Notes: generated by a model not told the origin, from the letters alone. DNA of 64,000 bases from Paenibacillus sp. BSR1-1 (GCF_030403775.1 NZ_JAQMWQ010000004.1:1-64000); one strand, 5' to 3'. Positions 23,226 through 32,435 are shown, counted from the first letter of the stretch. Made by a program: numbers and translations.

Positions 23226-24533
23226 TTAGATTGATATTTTCTTATTATTAATTGGTTTTACATTGCTATCCTCATACTTCGAAATCTTTCTCGTATCAGG
23301 CACAAAGAAAGATAGGATAAGAGAAAAAGCAAACCCTGCCATCATCAATCCCCCAAAGGCCATTGGTGAAGGTCCAAACTTTTCTAGCATTGGTGTCCAA
23401 AGCATTGGTCCAAATCCGGCAAGGGCGGCGGAAACCTGGTAACCGAAGGATAACCCCGTATAGCGGACTTTCGCAGGAAACAGTTCTGAAAAGATGGTTC
23501 CCTGTGTAGAAAAGATCGCCGCCCAGACAATTCCCAGGAGAATAACCTGCATAAAATAGAAAGAAACAGGTCCCTTTGAAATATTGCTAAAGTATGGAAT
23601 CGCAAGTACCAGGAACAAAACTAATGAACTGATATATATAATCTTCCTGCCAATAAAATCGGAAAGATAACCAATTAACGGGATGGTAATTATCATGGTG
23701 GCACAGCCGATTGTGACACCGGTTAGGGCAACTTCTCTAGAGTAACCTAAATGAGTAGTGGCGTAGACAAGAATAAAAGACATAGAAAAGACATTGAACA
23801 TTCCGTCACCAAGCTTCAAACCAATTAAGTGAAAGACGCTTTTCGCATTGTTGCGAAAGGTTTCGACCACTGGAACTTTTGCTAGTTCTCCACTTTCTTT
23901 TTGCTTCTTAAAGGCAGGCGTCTCTTCAATACCGTTTCGAATCCAAAGCGCTAAAACAATGAGTACTGCACTAAAAAGGAACGGAACCCTCCAGCCCCAT
24001 GCCAAAAATTGAGCATCTGTCGTTAAGGAACTAATAAAGGTAAAACTAAACGTCCCAAGCACTAACCCTAATGGGACACCGAGTTGAGGAATGGAGCCAT
24101 ACAGTCCGCGAAGTCCTTTTGGGGCATATTCGGTGGCCAACAACACGGCTCCTCCCCATTCCCCGCCAAGGGCAATTCCCTGGATCAGACGAAGGAGAAC
24201 CAAAATAATAGGGGCTAGGAGACCAACCTGTTCATAGGTCGGGACGAGACCAATAAGCAAGGAGCTGCCTCCCATTCCTAGCAGTGTTAACATGAGACTG
24301 GCTTTTCTTCCTAAACGGTCGCCATAATGGCCAAAAATCAGACTGCCGATTGGCCTCGCTGCATAACCCACTCCGAATGTCGCAAAAGCTAAAAGAAGTG
24401 CGATGGCAGGATCTGCATTTGGAAAAAAGAGTTTGGAAAATACTAATCCTGTAGCAGTACCATACAAATAAAAATCATACCATTCAATGACTGAACCAGA
24501 AACGCTTGCAAATAGAACACGAGCTTTGTTCAT
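23226..24533 (-). CDS. MFS transporter, metabolite:H+ symporter type
   Basis: The 435-residue protein has about 12 membrane segments and the MHS-family motifs SGSVIEWYDFYLYGTATGLVF and GHYGDRLGRKASL (cytoplasmic loop 2-3). Relatives import carboxylates such as shikimate, alpha-ketoglutarate or aromatic acids with protons. Between an acyl-CoA ligase gene and a thiolase gene, it probably brings in the acid that the ligase activates. Confidence 0.88.
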   Translation of the reverse strand: MNKARVLFASVSGSVIEWYDFYLYGTATGLVFSKLFFPNADPAIALLLAFATFGVGYAARPIGSLIFGHYGDRLGRKASLMLTLLGMGGSSLLIGLVPTYEQVGLLAPIILVLLRLIQGIALGGEWGGAVLLATEYAPKGLRGLYGSIPQLGVPLGLVLGTFSFTFISSLTTDAQFLAWGWRVPFLFSAVLIVLALWIRNGIEETPAFKKQKESGELAKVPVVETFRNNAKSVFHLIGLKLGDGMFNVFSMSFILVYATTHLGYSREVALTGVTIGCATMIITIPLIGYLSDFIGRKIIYISSLVLFLVLAIPYFSNISKGPVSFYFMQVILLGIVWAAIFSTQGTIFSELFPAKVRYTGLSFGYQVSAALAGFGPMLWTPMLEKFGPSPMAFGGLMMAGFAFSLILSFFVPDTRKISKYEDSNVKPINNKKISI

Positions 24534-24626
24534 AAAGCTACCCCTTTCAGCAATAACTGCTTTGAATAAGATTCAATGTTTTCAATAGATAAATAGGAAT
24601 AATAGCTGTAATAGATATAATTATGG

Positions 24627-26201
24627 CTATTTGGAAGTTTGAGCTGCCTCAAGGTGTCTTTTTCTTATAATGTGCTTTTGAATTTTACCGACTGAGGTGC
24701 GAGGAAACTCATCAATGAATTCAATCGTATCAGGTACTTTGAATTTGGCTAATCTTTCACGGCAATAAAGAATCATTTCTTCTTTTGAAATGGAAGAGTT
24801 CTCTCTTAAAATCACATAGGCGATAATGGCTTCATCACGCATCTCATCAGGGATACCAATGACAGCTGCTTCGTATACTTCCGGATGATCAGCAAGAACA
24901 CTTTCAACCTCGTTAGCCGCAACATTTTCTCCGGCACGCTTAATCATATCCTTAATACGGTCCACAAAATAAAAGTAACCGTCATCTCCTACTCTTGCAT
25001 TATCACCGGTGTACAGCCACCCGTCCTTTAAGGTCTCTGCCGTTGCATTCGGGTTTTTAAAATACCCTTTCATCAAGGTACGTCCTGGAACTCCTTTTAC
25101 GGTGATTTGTCCCGTTTCCCCATTTTGAACTTCATAACCGTCATCATCGACGATTTTTACTTCATATCCAATGGTTGGTTTGCCAATGCTCATGTTTTTA
25201 CGTGCTCCATCGATTGGGTTCATCAAAGGGACACCTACAGTCTCTGTCATTCCATACATCTGCAATAATTTGACTTGATAATTTTCTTCAAACCTCTTTA
25301 CTTGCTCTTCCGTAACAGATTGAGCAAACCAAATAGTCCTTAAAGAGTTTTGACGATCTGCAGGGTCAAATTCTTTTGCAAGAATCATTCGGATTGGAGC
25401 AGCAAACAGGGAGCCAACCGTTGCTCCGAAACCTATAGCCTGTTTAAAATACCTTGATGCACTAAATTTTTCGGTAATGGCAATACTTGCTCCGACCACA
25501 AGGGCTGACATCGTAGAATAATACTGTGCATTTCCATGGAACAATGGCAGAACGATGAATTGCCGGTCATCTGGAGTCAATCGAATGGATTTCGACATTA
25601 GCTCACCAGTATAAATATAATTTGCATGAGTTATTTGGACGCCCTTTGGCTTTGAAGTTGTACCAGAAGTATAAAGCATTGCCGTAACATTTTCTGAATC
25701 TAGAGGAATAGTAGGAGTCTCTGAGCTGGCATTGGCAATCAAGCGGTTTAAATTTTGCTTGTCACGTTCTTCTTTTTCGTAGCGCGCTAATAAAATCTCT
25801 TTTAGATACGGTAGATTTTTTCGATTACTGATAAACTTGTCCAAATACTCTTCTTCTGTAATAAGAAGAACAGACTCTGAATGGTTCAGGATATATTCCA
25901 TTTCATCTCCAGAGGACAAAATATTTGTCGGAACCATGATTGCTCCAATATTGGCAAGTGCAAACCAGGAAGTCATAAACTCGAGGCAGTTAGGCAGATG
26001 CAAGGTAACATGTTGGCCTTTCACTACACCCAATTGAAGAAACACATTACTTAGACGATTCACTTGTTCAGCAAATTCACCGTAGGTTAGCTCGAACTTT
26101 TTTTGTTTTTGATCCTCAAACAGAAGAAACGTTTTATCACGATTCATTTCTACTTTTTCTATTAATAAATCTCGTAACGTCCTGCTGCCGACAATATCCA
26201 T
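24627..26201 (-). CDS. Acyl-CoA ligase (AMP-binding)
   Basis: A 524-residue ANL-superfamily enzyme with P-loop MLYTSGTTSKPKGVQ, MYGMTETVG, WLYTGDNARVGDDGYFYFVDRIKDMIKRAGENV and the C-terminal lysine segment RTSVGKIQKHIIR. It turns a carboxylic acid, ATP and CoA into acyl-CoA. The start at 26201 follows GAAGGGGG and replaces a longer frame. It diverges from the TetR regulator gene, with the palindromic operator at 26285-26300 between them. Confidence 0.9.
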   Translation of the reverse strand: MDIVGSRTLRDLLIEKVEMNRDKTFLLFEDQKQKKFELTYGEFAEQVNRLSNVFLQLGVVKGQHVTLHLPNCLEFMTSWFALANIGAIMVPTNILSSGDEMEYILNHSESVLLITEEEYLDKFISNRKNLPYLKEILLARYEKEERDKQNLNRLIANASSETPTIPLDSENVTAMLYTSGTTSKPKGVQITHANYIYTGELMSKSIRLTPDDRQFIVLPLFHGNAQYYSTMSALVVGASIAITEKFSASRYFKQAIGFGATVGSLFAAPIRMILAKEFDPADRQNSLRTIWFAQSVTEEQVKRFEENYQVKLLQMYGMTETVGVPLMNPIDGARKNMSIGKPTIGYEVKIVDDDGYEVQNGETGQITVKGVPGRTLMKGYFKNPNATAETLKDGWLYTGDNARVGDDGYFYFVDRIKDMIKRAGENVAANEVESVLADHPEVYEAAVIGIPDEMRDEAIIAYVILRENSSISKEEMILYCRERLAKFKVPDTIEFIDEFPRTSVGKIQKHIIRKRHLEAAQTSK

Positions 26202-26284
26202 GGACTTTTCCCCCTTCTCGTTTCTAAATTTTCGTCTCTTAATCACGTATGAAGCGGTTACATTTTACCTAAAAAATGAATTTC

Positions 26285-26300
26285 ACAGACTATAGTCTGT
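26285..26300. promoter_or_regulatory. Palindromic operator in the ligase/TetR intergenic region
   Basis: ACAGACTATAGTCTGT is a perfect 16-bp palindrome 84 bases before the ligase start and 200 bases before the divergent TetR start, the usual form and place of a TetR-family operator. Confidence 0.6.
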
Positions 26301-26499
26301 AATTTATTTTATATAACCGATTTAGTAGCGTCAATACATTTTTTAAATATTCAAAATTATAATAAAATTAGATATATTAAACTGATGTTATGAATCTTTA
26401 TTTCTGAACTTTTTTACCTAATGGTATTGAATTTTATTGGTTTTCATTTTTTAATAATAAGTAAGCCCTTACATTGTTTAATTAAAAAGGAGAGCTCGA

Positions 26500-27108
26500 A
26501 TGTCACTTTCTCTAAGACAACAAAAAGCGCTGCAAACTAAGCAGCGGATCGTGGCGGCAGCTTTGGATCTCTTTAGCAAAAAAGGATTCGATCATGTCAC
26601 AGTGGATGAAATTGTACAGGTTAGTAACACCTCCAAAGGTGCATTTTATGTACACTTTAATTCGAAATATGAAATCTTTCTTGAAAAATTCAAAGAAATC
26701 GACGAGTTTTATGAAAATTTCACAGAAACACTCCCAAAGGAAATGAGTTCCTATGAAAAAATTCTTCTTTTAACTAAATCCCAAATGATTTATTTAAAAG
26801 ACTGCCTAGGAATCGATTTAATACGTACCGTTTATATGAGTGCTTTAATTCCCAATCAGCCTAAATTTCTTTCTAATACTGATCGGACTCTTTTTAAAAT
26901 TGTTCACTCATTTGTTTACGAAGGTCAAGACAATGGGGAGTTTAAGAAATATTTATCTTCCCAGGAAATTACGATGCTGATCACACGCTGTATGAGAGGC
27001 ACCCTATACGATTGGGCATTATTCGGCGAGGAATTCGATCTTGTAGAAGAAAGTCAAAAGTTCATTCGGACGATTTTAAGTGGGATGTTAACAAAAGTAG
27101 ATAACTGA
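26500..27108 (+). CDS. TetR family regulator
   Basis: The 202-residue protein has an N-terminal HTH (KQRIVAAALDLFSKKGFDHVTVDEIVQVSNTSKGAFYVHFNSKYEIF) and a variable ligand-binding C-terminal domain. The ribosome site is AAAGGAGAG. It is divergent from the acyl-CoA ligase gene and probably represses it through ACAGACTATAGTCTGT at 26285-26300, released by an acyl-CoA or acid. It converges with the BVMO-esterase gene and shares a bidirectional terminator with it. Confidence 0.9.
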   Translation: MSLSLRQQKALQTKQRIVAAALDLFSKKGFDHVTVDEIVQVSNTSKGAFYVHFNSKYEIFLEKFKEIDEFYENFTETLPKEMSSYEKILLLTKSQMIYLKDCLGIDLIRTVYMSALIPNQPKFLSNTDRTLFKIVHSFVYEGQDNGEFKKYLSSQEITMLITRCMRGTLYDWALFGEEFDLVEESQKFIRTILSGMLTKVDN

Positions 27109-27118
27109 GAAGAGTGAA

Positions 27119-27150
27119 AAAACCCCTTGCTAACTCAAGGGGTTAAATCA
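27119..27150. terminator. Bidirectional terminator between TetR and BVMO-esterase genes
   Basis: AACCCCTTG and CAAGGGGTT form a 9-bp stem with a 6-base loop, flanked by A-rich and T-rich tracts between two convergent genes. Confidence 0.85.
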
Positions 27151-27171
27151 TTTTATTTAACTTACAATCTA

Positions 27172-29778
27172 TCAAATCGTTTTTACAACATGAAAAGCTT
27201 GGTTAAGAGCATTTGCTGCCTGTTTAATGGCCGCACTCCCCTGCTCTAACACCCCTGGCATCCAGAAGAATCCGTGGATCATGCCGTCATAGCGGGTCGC
27301 TTCAACGGGTACTCCCGTTGCTTTTAAACGTTCGGCATAGGCCTCTCCTTCATCCCGCAAAGGATCAAACCCGGCGGTGATCACGAGCGCTGGCGGAAGT
27401 CCGCTTAAGTCTTCAGCCAATAATGGCGAAGCATACGGATTTTTACCATCCTGCTCATCACGCAGATAATGATTCCAGAACCATACCATCGTATTCTTTG
27501 TTAAAAAGTAACCATTTGCATTTTCACGATAGGATTCCGTTTCATATGAATGATTGGTTACCGGATAAATGAGCATTTGATACGCAATAGATGGTCCACC
27601 TTGATCACGAGCCATCAAGGCCACAACAGCTGCAAGGTTTCCGCCTGCACTGTCACCACCGACGGCAATCCGTTCAGGATCTACCTGGATGGATGCAGCT
27701 TGTTCCGCTACCCACTTAACTACAGCATATGAATCTTCAGCAGCAGTCGGGAATTTATGCTCCGGAGCCAAGCGGTAATCTACAGATACCACTACACAGC
27801 CAGCCCTGTTGGCTAACATACGGCAAGGTACATCAACGGTGTCCAAATTGCCGATCACCCAGCCTCCGCCATGATAGTAAACCAATGCTGGGAATGGCCC
27901 TTCACCAGAAGGCGTGTAGATCCGGACAGGAATTTCTCCTCCCGGCACCGGAATAGTCCTGTTTTCCACCTTCGCTACCTGTTCCGGAACTCCTGCTAAA
28001 AGGCGGAAATCAGCACCCAGCCTCGCTTGATCTGGTGTCAGCAACTCTAATGGCGGCGCCCCTGCAGATTCTAATTGTTTTAAAATAAACCACGCTTGCG
28101 GATCAATATTCGACCTAAAAAATCCTTCCTTCACAAAGCTTTCATCCGTACCTTCGGAAGACAAAACGGAAGTAAACCCTTCATAGCCCCTAGCCGCTAC
28201 ATCAGCACAAATGATACGATACAATCCGACCCCGCCGGCAAAGGCAAGGAATCCTCGCGGCTTGCCTTCAATATTGGCACCCATATACCATGAATCCGTT
28301 TTGGTTAACAGCGACATGTCGGCAATGGCCCGGCATTGCTGGCTCCAAAATTCTTCCGCCTCTTCTGTTGCCTCAAAGGCTTCCAATTGGTGTTTACGAA
28401 GATAATCAATACAATCCGCAACCCAGTCCACATGCTGCTCAATGGAAACCATCATGTTGCTTAGGACCGATGGGCTCTGCGGACCTGTCAGCATAAACAT
28501 GTTCGGGAATCCTGAGGTTCCGAGTCCCAGGTATGTCTTCAACTCGGCACCGTCTGCCCACTTCTCTTTTAGCGAAAGATCATTCTTTCCGCGAATATCT
28601 ATGTTAAACAATGGACCTGTCATGGCATCGAAGCCGGTTGCAAACACAAGAGCATCCAGATCGTACTCCGCATCTGTCGTCTTAATTCCATTCGGGGTAA
28701 TTTCCATAATAGGCGCAGCTTTAATATCAACAAGTGATACATTTTCTCGGTTATAGGTTTCAAAATAGTTGGTATCAATGATTGGTCGTTTGGTAGCGTA
28801 GTAATAGGTTGGCAATAGCTTTTGAGCTGCTTCGGGGTCTTTAACAATTTGCTTGATCTTGGTGCGGATAAAGGATGCGGCGGTTTCATTCGCTTCAGGC
28901 AGTATACCGATGTCATTGTAGTTGTAAGTCAGAGAAAATAATCCACCCTCCTGCCAGGCCTTTTCATATAGGCGCTCCCTTTCCTCTGGAGAATCCTCCA
29001 GCGCGGATCGCATCCGTGGTCCGGACGGGACACCATGCATGGAGTAACGCATGAGCTTTTTCAGTTCTCCATAGTTTTTACGTGTTTGTTCGATTGTTTC
29101 TGAGTCAAGCGAATGATTTTGCGCAGGACAACTGTACTGTGGGGTCCGCTGAAAGACGGTGAGGTGGCCAGCTTCTTTGGCAATCGCTGGGATCGCTTGA
29201 ATTCCGCTTGAGCCTGTTCCAATCACTCCTACACGCTTGCCATTAAAGTCGACTTTTTCATGCGGCCATCTTCCCGTATGGTACATTTCGCCTTTGAAAG
29301 AATCTAATCCCTTTATCTTAGGTATATTGGATGAAGAGAGGCAGCCTAAAGCGGTGATAAAGTATTCAGCGATGACTCTGTTGCCATCTTCCATGCGAAT
29401 CTCCCAGTTACGGTTTTGTTCATTGTAACGGGCAGAGGTAATCCTTGTTTGGAATTGAATGTCCCGTTTTAGATCCAGTTTATCTGCCACAAAATTTATG
29501 TAGCTTAATATTTCCGGCTGCTCAGCGTATCTGGACGACCATGTCCATTCCTTCAAAATCTCTTCTGAAAAAGTATAATTATAGTAGATACTTTCAATGT
29601 CACAACGCGCACCAGGGTATCGGTTCCAATACCAAGTGCCTCCGACATCTTCCCCTGCTTCATAAACGCGAACCGAATAACCGGCCTCCCGCAGTTTATG
29701 CAGCATATACAATCCAGAAAAACCAGCCCCAACTACAACAGCATCCAACACTTGAACGTTTTGTTGATTTAATGCCAT
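27172..29778 (-). CDS. Baeyer-Villiger monooxygenase fused to alpha/beta-hydrolase esterase
   Basis: An 868-residue bifunctional protein. Residues 1 to about 540 form a class B flavin monooxygenase: FAD motif GAGFSG (17-22), GGTWYWNRYPGARCD, the Baeyer-Villiger fingerprint FKGEMYHTGRWP (161-172) and NADPH motif GTGSSG (187-192). Residues about 560-868 form an HSL-type esterase: oxyanion HGGGW, nucleophile GDSAGG (Ser about 710), Asp about 805 and His about 835. The monooxygenase would convert a ketone to an ester or lactone and the esterase would hydrolyse it. There is no frame break, so this is a true fusion. ATG at 29778 follows GGGAGTG; a TTG two codons earlier is possible. A perfect cre site lies 48-61 bases upstream. 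Confidence 0.93.
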   Translation of the reverse strand: MALNQQNVQVLDAVVVGAGFSGLYMLHKLREAGYSVRVYEAGEDVGGTWYWNRYPGARCDIESIYYNYTFSEEILKEWTWSSRYAEQPEILSYINFVADKLDLKRDIQFQTRITSARYNEQNRNWEIRMEDGNRVIAEYFITALGCLSSSNIPKIKGLDSFKGEMYHTGRWPHEKVDFNGKRVGVIGTGSSGIQAIPAIAKEAGHLTVFQRTPQYSCPAQNHSLDSETIEQTRKNYGELKKLMRYSMHGVPSGPRMRSALEDSPEERERLYEKAWQEGGLFSLTYNYNDIGILPEANETAASFIRTKIKQIVKDPEAAQKLLPTYYYATKRPIIDTNYFETYNRENVSLVDIKAAPIMEITPNGIKTTDAEYDLDALVFATGFDAMTGPLFNIDIRGKNDLSLKEKWADGAELKTYLGLGTSGFPNMFMLTGPQSPSVLSNMMVSIEQHVDWVADCIDYLRKHQLEAFEATEEAEEFWSQQCRAIADMSLLTKTDSWYMGANIEGKPRGFLAFAGGVGLYRIICADVAARGYEGFTSVLSSEGTDESFVKEGFFRSNIDPQAWFILKQLESAGAPPLELLTPDQARLGADFRLLAGVPEQVAKVENRTIPVPGGEIPVRIYTPSGEGPFPALVYYHGGGWVIGNLDTVDVPCRMLANRAGCVVVSVDYRLAPEHKFPTAAEDSYAVVKWVAEQAASIQVDPERIAVGGDSAGGNLAAVVALMARDQGGPSIAYQMLIYPVTNHSYETESYRENANGYFLTKNTMVWFWNHYLRDEQDGKNPYASPLLAEDLSGLPPALVITAGFDPLRDEGEAYAERLKATGVPVEATRYDGMIHGFFWMPGVLEQGSAAIKQAANALNQAFHVVKTI

Positions 29779-29825
29779 TCTCAAATCACTCCCTTAAAAT
29801 AAAATGGTTCATTGGAGTTATCAAT

Positions 29826-29839
29826 TGTAAGCGCTATCA
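29826..29839. promoter_or_regulatory. cre site upstream of the BVMO-esterase gene
   Basis: TGTAAGCGCTATCA matches all 14 positions of the CcpA consensus TGWAANCGNTNWCA. It lies 48 bases upstream of the start codon, consistent with carbon catabolite repression of a catabolic enzyme. Confidence 0.7.
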
Positions 29840-29921
29840 ATATTATTCTGCCTAGATGATCAAAACTCCTTTTGTCCTGGTAATTTTTCCAAAACTTTCT
29901 AAAATGAAGACTACCAAATAT

Positions 29922-29968
29922 CTCTATGCTTGTTTCATTTTAAATATTCCCTGTATGATTATTGACCT
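29922..29968 (+). repeat. 47-bp direct repeat, copy 1
   Basis: This segment matches 32228-32274 at 43 of 47 positions in the same orientation, 2.3 kb away. It lies between the BVMO gene's upstream region and the IS3 remnant. Confidence 0.8.
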
Positions 29969-29984
29969 TCCCTTCTCTACGTTC

Positions 29985-30179
29985 TTAATGACTGTTGTGT
30001 ACTTTAGGTAAAGACTCCAAATTTTTCTCGTAGGTTTTAACCCATCTAAAAATCGGGGTACTATCTTTCATTCCATGTTTCTCTGCCAAATGTTTATGAC
30101 TCAATTTTCCCTCTTGATAATCTTTTACAAGTTTTAATTTAAATTGTTCACTATATTTAGCCATAAAAATACACCCCAA
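29985..30179 (-). pseudogene. IS3-family transposase OrfA fragment
   Basis: The 64-residue frame (from residue 6: MAKYSEQFKLKLVKDYQEGKLSH... then ...MKDSTPIFRWVKTYEKN) is the helix-turn-helix of IS3/IS150-type OrfA. OrfB, with the DDE catalytic domain, is absent, so the element cannot move by itself. Upstream, CACCCCAAAAGTTA (30172-30185) and its complement (30196-30209) form an inverted repeat; the outer copy is probably the IS left end. Confidence 0.8.
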
Positions 30180-30209
30180 AAGTTAAATTTCACTCTAACT
30201 TTTGGGGTG
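30172..30209. repeat. Inverted repeat at the left end of the IS3 remnant
   Basis: A perfect 14-bp inverted repeat (CACCCCAAAAGTTA) with a 10-base spacer, directly before the OrfA start. The hairpin could block translation from outside transcripts, as seen at the ends of several IS elements. Confidence 0.75.
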
Positions 30210-30314
30210 CAGTACAAAATCGCATTGCTTTTTCTTTATTGGTAAATCAAAATTATACCTATAATGAGAGTTTATTTTACAAAAAGTAAAGGGGGTTATA
30301 ATGTCAGTTTTCAA

Positions 30315-31283
30315 TTAAACAGTAATTACCACTTTACCTTGAGCGTGACCTTCTTGAAAATATTTATATGCTTCAGTTATTTCATTTAACTTATACCGTT
30401 TATCAATTATTGGTTTTACTTTACCAGTCTCAAGTAATTCTTTTACATAATTTAAGTCTTTTGGGTTTGCTCTCTGTAACAGGTTACTTATTTTCTTGCT
30501 TCCAGTCATTGAAATAAAAGGTCCAAGAAATAATGTTTGAAAAAATTGGGATTCAGAACCTCCTACGTGAACAAAATTCCCATTTGGTTTTAGTGCACGA
30601 TTATAAGCTGAAATGGAATTAGAACCATTCACACCAAGGATCAAATCGTAACACTTCTCTTCTGGGGTGAATTCCTCTTTTGTATAATCAATGATATGGT
30701 CGGCTCCTATCGAATGCAATATCTCTACATTCCTTGTACTACATACACCTGTTACCTCAGCCCCATATGATTTGGCAATTTGGACCGCGAAAGTACCGAC
30801 ACCACCAGATGCTCCATAGATCAATACCTTCTGTCCCGATCTAATTTTACCTTTATCACGTAGTCCCTGTAAGGCGGTCACACCTGCCATAGGTGTTGCA
30901 GCAGCTTCCTCGAATGAGATATTGGCTGGCTTTATGGCTAAAGCAGATTCGGGGACAGTTACATATTCAGCAAAACCACCCCAGCCACATCCAGAAAGAT
31001 CGCCAAATACTTCATCACCTACTTGAAATTGCTTAACGTCTTTACCAACAGCTTCAACTATGCCAGCTATGTCACCTCCTGGTATAGAGTATTTTGGTTT
31101 CGTTAGTCCGAAGGCGAAGCGGGCCAAGAAAGGTTTGCCTTTCAAAAGGACCAGGTTACCAAAGTTCAAGGATGCTGAATGCACTCTTACCAATACTTGA
31201 TTCTCGGCAGGTAAGGGTTTTTTTACCTCTTTTAATTCAAGTACATCGGGTGAACCATATTTATCACAAACTATCGCTTTCAT
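30315..31283 (-). CDS. NAD(P)-dependent zinc-less alcohol dehydrogenase/quinone oxidoreductase (MDR)
   Basis: A 322-residue medium-chain reductase: MKAIVCDKYGSPDVLELKEV, the GroES-like domain with VEAVGKDVKQFQVGDEVFG, the nucleotide motif YGASGGVGTFAVQIAKSYGA (GxGxxG-type) and the C-terminal YFQEGHAQGKVVI. Zinc-ligand cysteines are not evident, which fits the quinone oxidoreductase branch. It would reduce or oxidise a carbonyl or quinone. It lies downstream of the Crp/Fnr-like regulator gene on the same strand, 143 bases apart, and both sit between the 47-bp direct repeats. Confidence 0.88.
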   Translation of the reverse strand: MKAIVCDKYGSPDVLELKEVKKPLPAENQVLVRVHSASLNFGNLVLLKGKPFLARFAFGLTKPKYSIPGGDIAGIVEAVGKDVKQFQVGDEVFGDLSGCGWGGFAEYVTVPESALAIKPANISFEEAAATPMAGVTALQGLRDKGKIRSGQKVLIYGASGGVGTFAVQIAKSYGAEVTGVCSTRNVEILHSIGADHIIDYTKEEFTPEEKCYDLILGVNGSNSISAYNRALKPNGNFVHVGGSESQFFQTLFLGPFISMTGSKKISNLLQRANPKDLNYVKELLETGKVKPIIDKRYKLNEITEAYKYFQEGHAQGKVVITV

Positions 31284-31426
31284 AAAAACTCCCTCCTCGT
31301 TATATTTTGATTAATAGTAACAAGAGGATTAAAACCTTTCATTGACTTAAGTTAATTTTCTAGAGACTTTGGAGTTTTTTTGTGGTGGTTGGGAGGCAGG
31401 ATTGCGAAATGTGGATGACATCTTTG

Positions 31427-32014
31427 TTAAAAAATATTTTTTTTAATTCGTTTTTTTATTCTACTTAATGATTCAGGGGTGATCCCAAGATAACTAGCCA
31501 ATTGATGCTGTGGTACACGGTCAACTAAGTGAGGGCGGTTCCTTAAGATCGATTCGTAGCGTTCTTCAGGAGAAGAATTGATAAATTCTCCGAATTGTTC
31601 TTGGATTTCACCAAGGTTTATCTCCATCATTTTGCGTATCATGGATTCCAGCTGTGGGTATTTGTTAAACATCGTTTTTTCAGTATCAACGTCGCCAACA
31701 ACCAATATGCAGTCTTCGACACACACTAATGAATACTTTGATAAATCATTTTGTTTCTGTTCGTTGATAATTGGAATTGCTTGTTCTTCAGTATAAAAAT
31801 TTGATGTGACCTCTTTACCAGATTCATTTACAAAAAACTGCCTGACACACCCCATTAATATGAAATAACATTTAATGGCGGAATGTTCTCCTTGTCTAAG
31901 AAGGTATTTACCTTTTTTATATTCATCAATTCGTAAACATTCAGTGATTGCCTGCTGATCTTCTTCACTAAGTGAAGTTAAATCTGACATGTACTTCAAG
32001 AGAATTTTATTCAT
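31427..32014 (-). CDS. Crp/Fnr family transcriptional regulator
   Basis: The 195-residue protein has an N-terminal cyclic-nucleotide-binding-type beta-barrel (YKKGKYLLRQGEHSAIKCYFILMGCVRQFF) and a C-terminal HTH (VDRVPQHQLASYLGITPESLSRIKKRI). The classic phosphate-binding motif of cAMP binders is not evident and there is no FNR-type N-terminal or C-terminal cysteine cluster, so the ligand is unknown. Probably regulates the adjacent MDR dehydrogenase gene. Confidence 0.85.
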   Translation of the reverse strand: MNKILLKYMSDLTSLSEEDQQAITECLRIDEYKKGKYLLRQGEHSAIKCYFILMGCVRQFFVNESGKEVTSNFYTEEQAIPIINEQKQNDLSKYSLVCVEDCILVVGDVDTEKTMFNKYPQLESMIRKMMEINLGEIQEQFGEFINSSPEERYESILRNRPHLVDRVPQHQLASYLGITPESLSRIKKRIKKNIF

Positions 32015-32227
32015 ACTACCTTCCTTTCTAATTTATATGTCCTTAATCAATTATTTTAACATTTTTATCCAAATGTTTTTCCCTTTTTAATAAAATTAAT
32101 TTAACAACAATAAAAAACTGCAAGGGAAAACAATCTGGCAGTTTTCTTGGAATTCTTTATAGTTCAAGTCCGAAAAATGGTTGGTGGTATTGTTACACCC
32201 CTTAAAATTGGAGGATACTAATTCATC

Positions 32228-32274
32228 CTCTATGCTTGATTCATTGTAAATATTCCCTCTATGTTTATTGACCT
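32228..32274 (+). repeat. 47-bp direct repeat, copy 2
   Basis: Matches 29922-29968 at 43 of 47 positions in the same orientation. Just to its left is TTACACCCCTTAAAATTGG, which loosely resembles the IS3 remnant end and suggests a second decayed IS end. Confidence 0.8.
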
Positions 32275-32320
32275 GCCATTCTAATTTTTCTTCCTTACAT
32301 GTGCAATAAATGATATATTA

Positions 32321-32334
32321 CGAATGTACGTTCT
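32321..32334. promoter_or_regulatory. SOS (LexA)-like box before the AlkD-like gene
   Basis: CGAATGTACGTTCT matches 12 of 14 positions of the Bacillus LexA consensus CGAACRNRYGTTYG, 102 bases upstream of the DNA alkylation repair gene. Confidence 0.35.
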
Positions 32335-32435
32335 GAATACTGTTTATGGCACAACTTTTTTTAAACTGGCAGGATTACGGAATGAATTTCAAGAAATTAT
32401 GAAGATATGATTATTAATAAAGGAAGTGCAAAACG

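Larger units (their letters stand above)
32015..32435. other. Intergenic region upstream of the AlkD-like gene
   Basis: About 420 bases without a gene. Contents: a stem-loop around 32112-32150 (ACTGC...GGCAG followed by TTTTC), a degenerate IS-end-like stretch near 32195, copy 2 of the 47-bp repeat (32228-32274), and an SOS-like box at 32321-32334. Confidence 0.6.
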
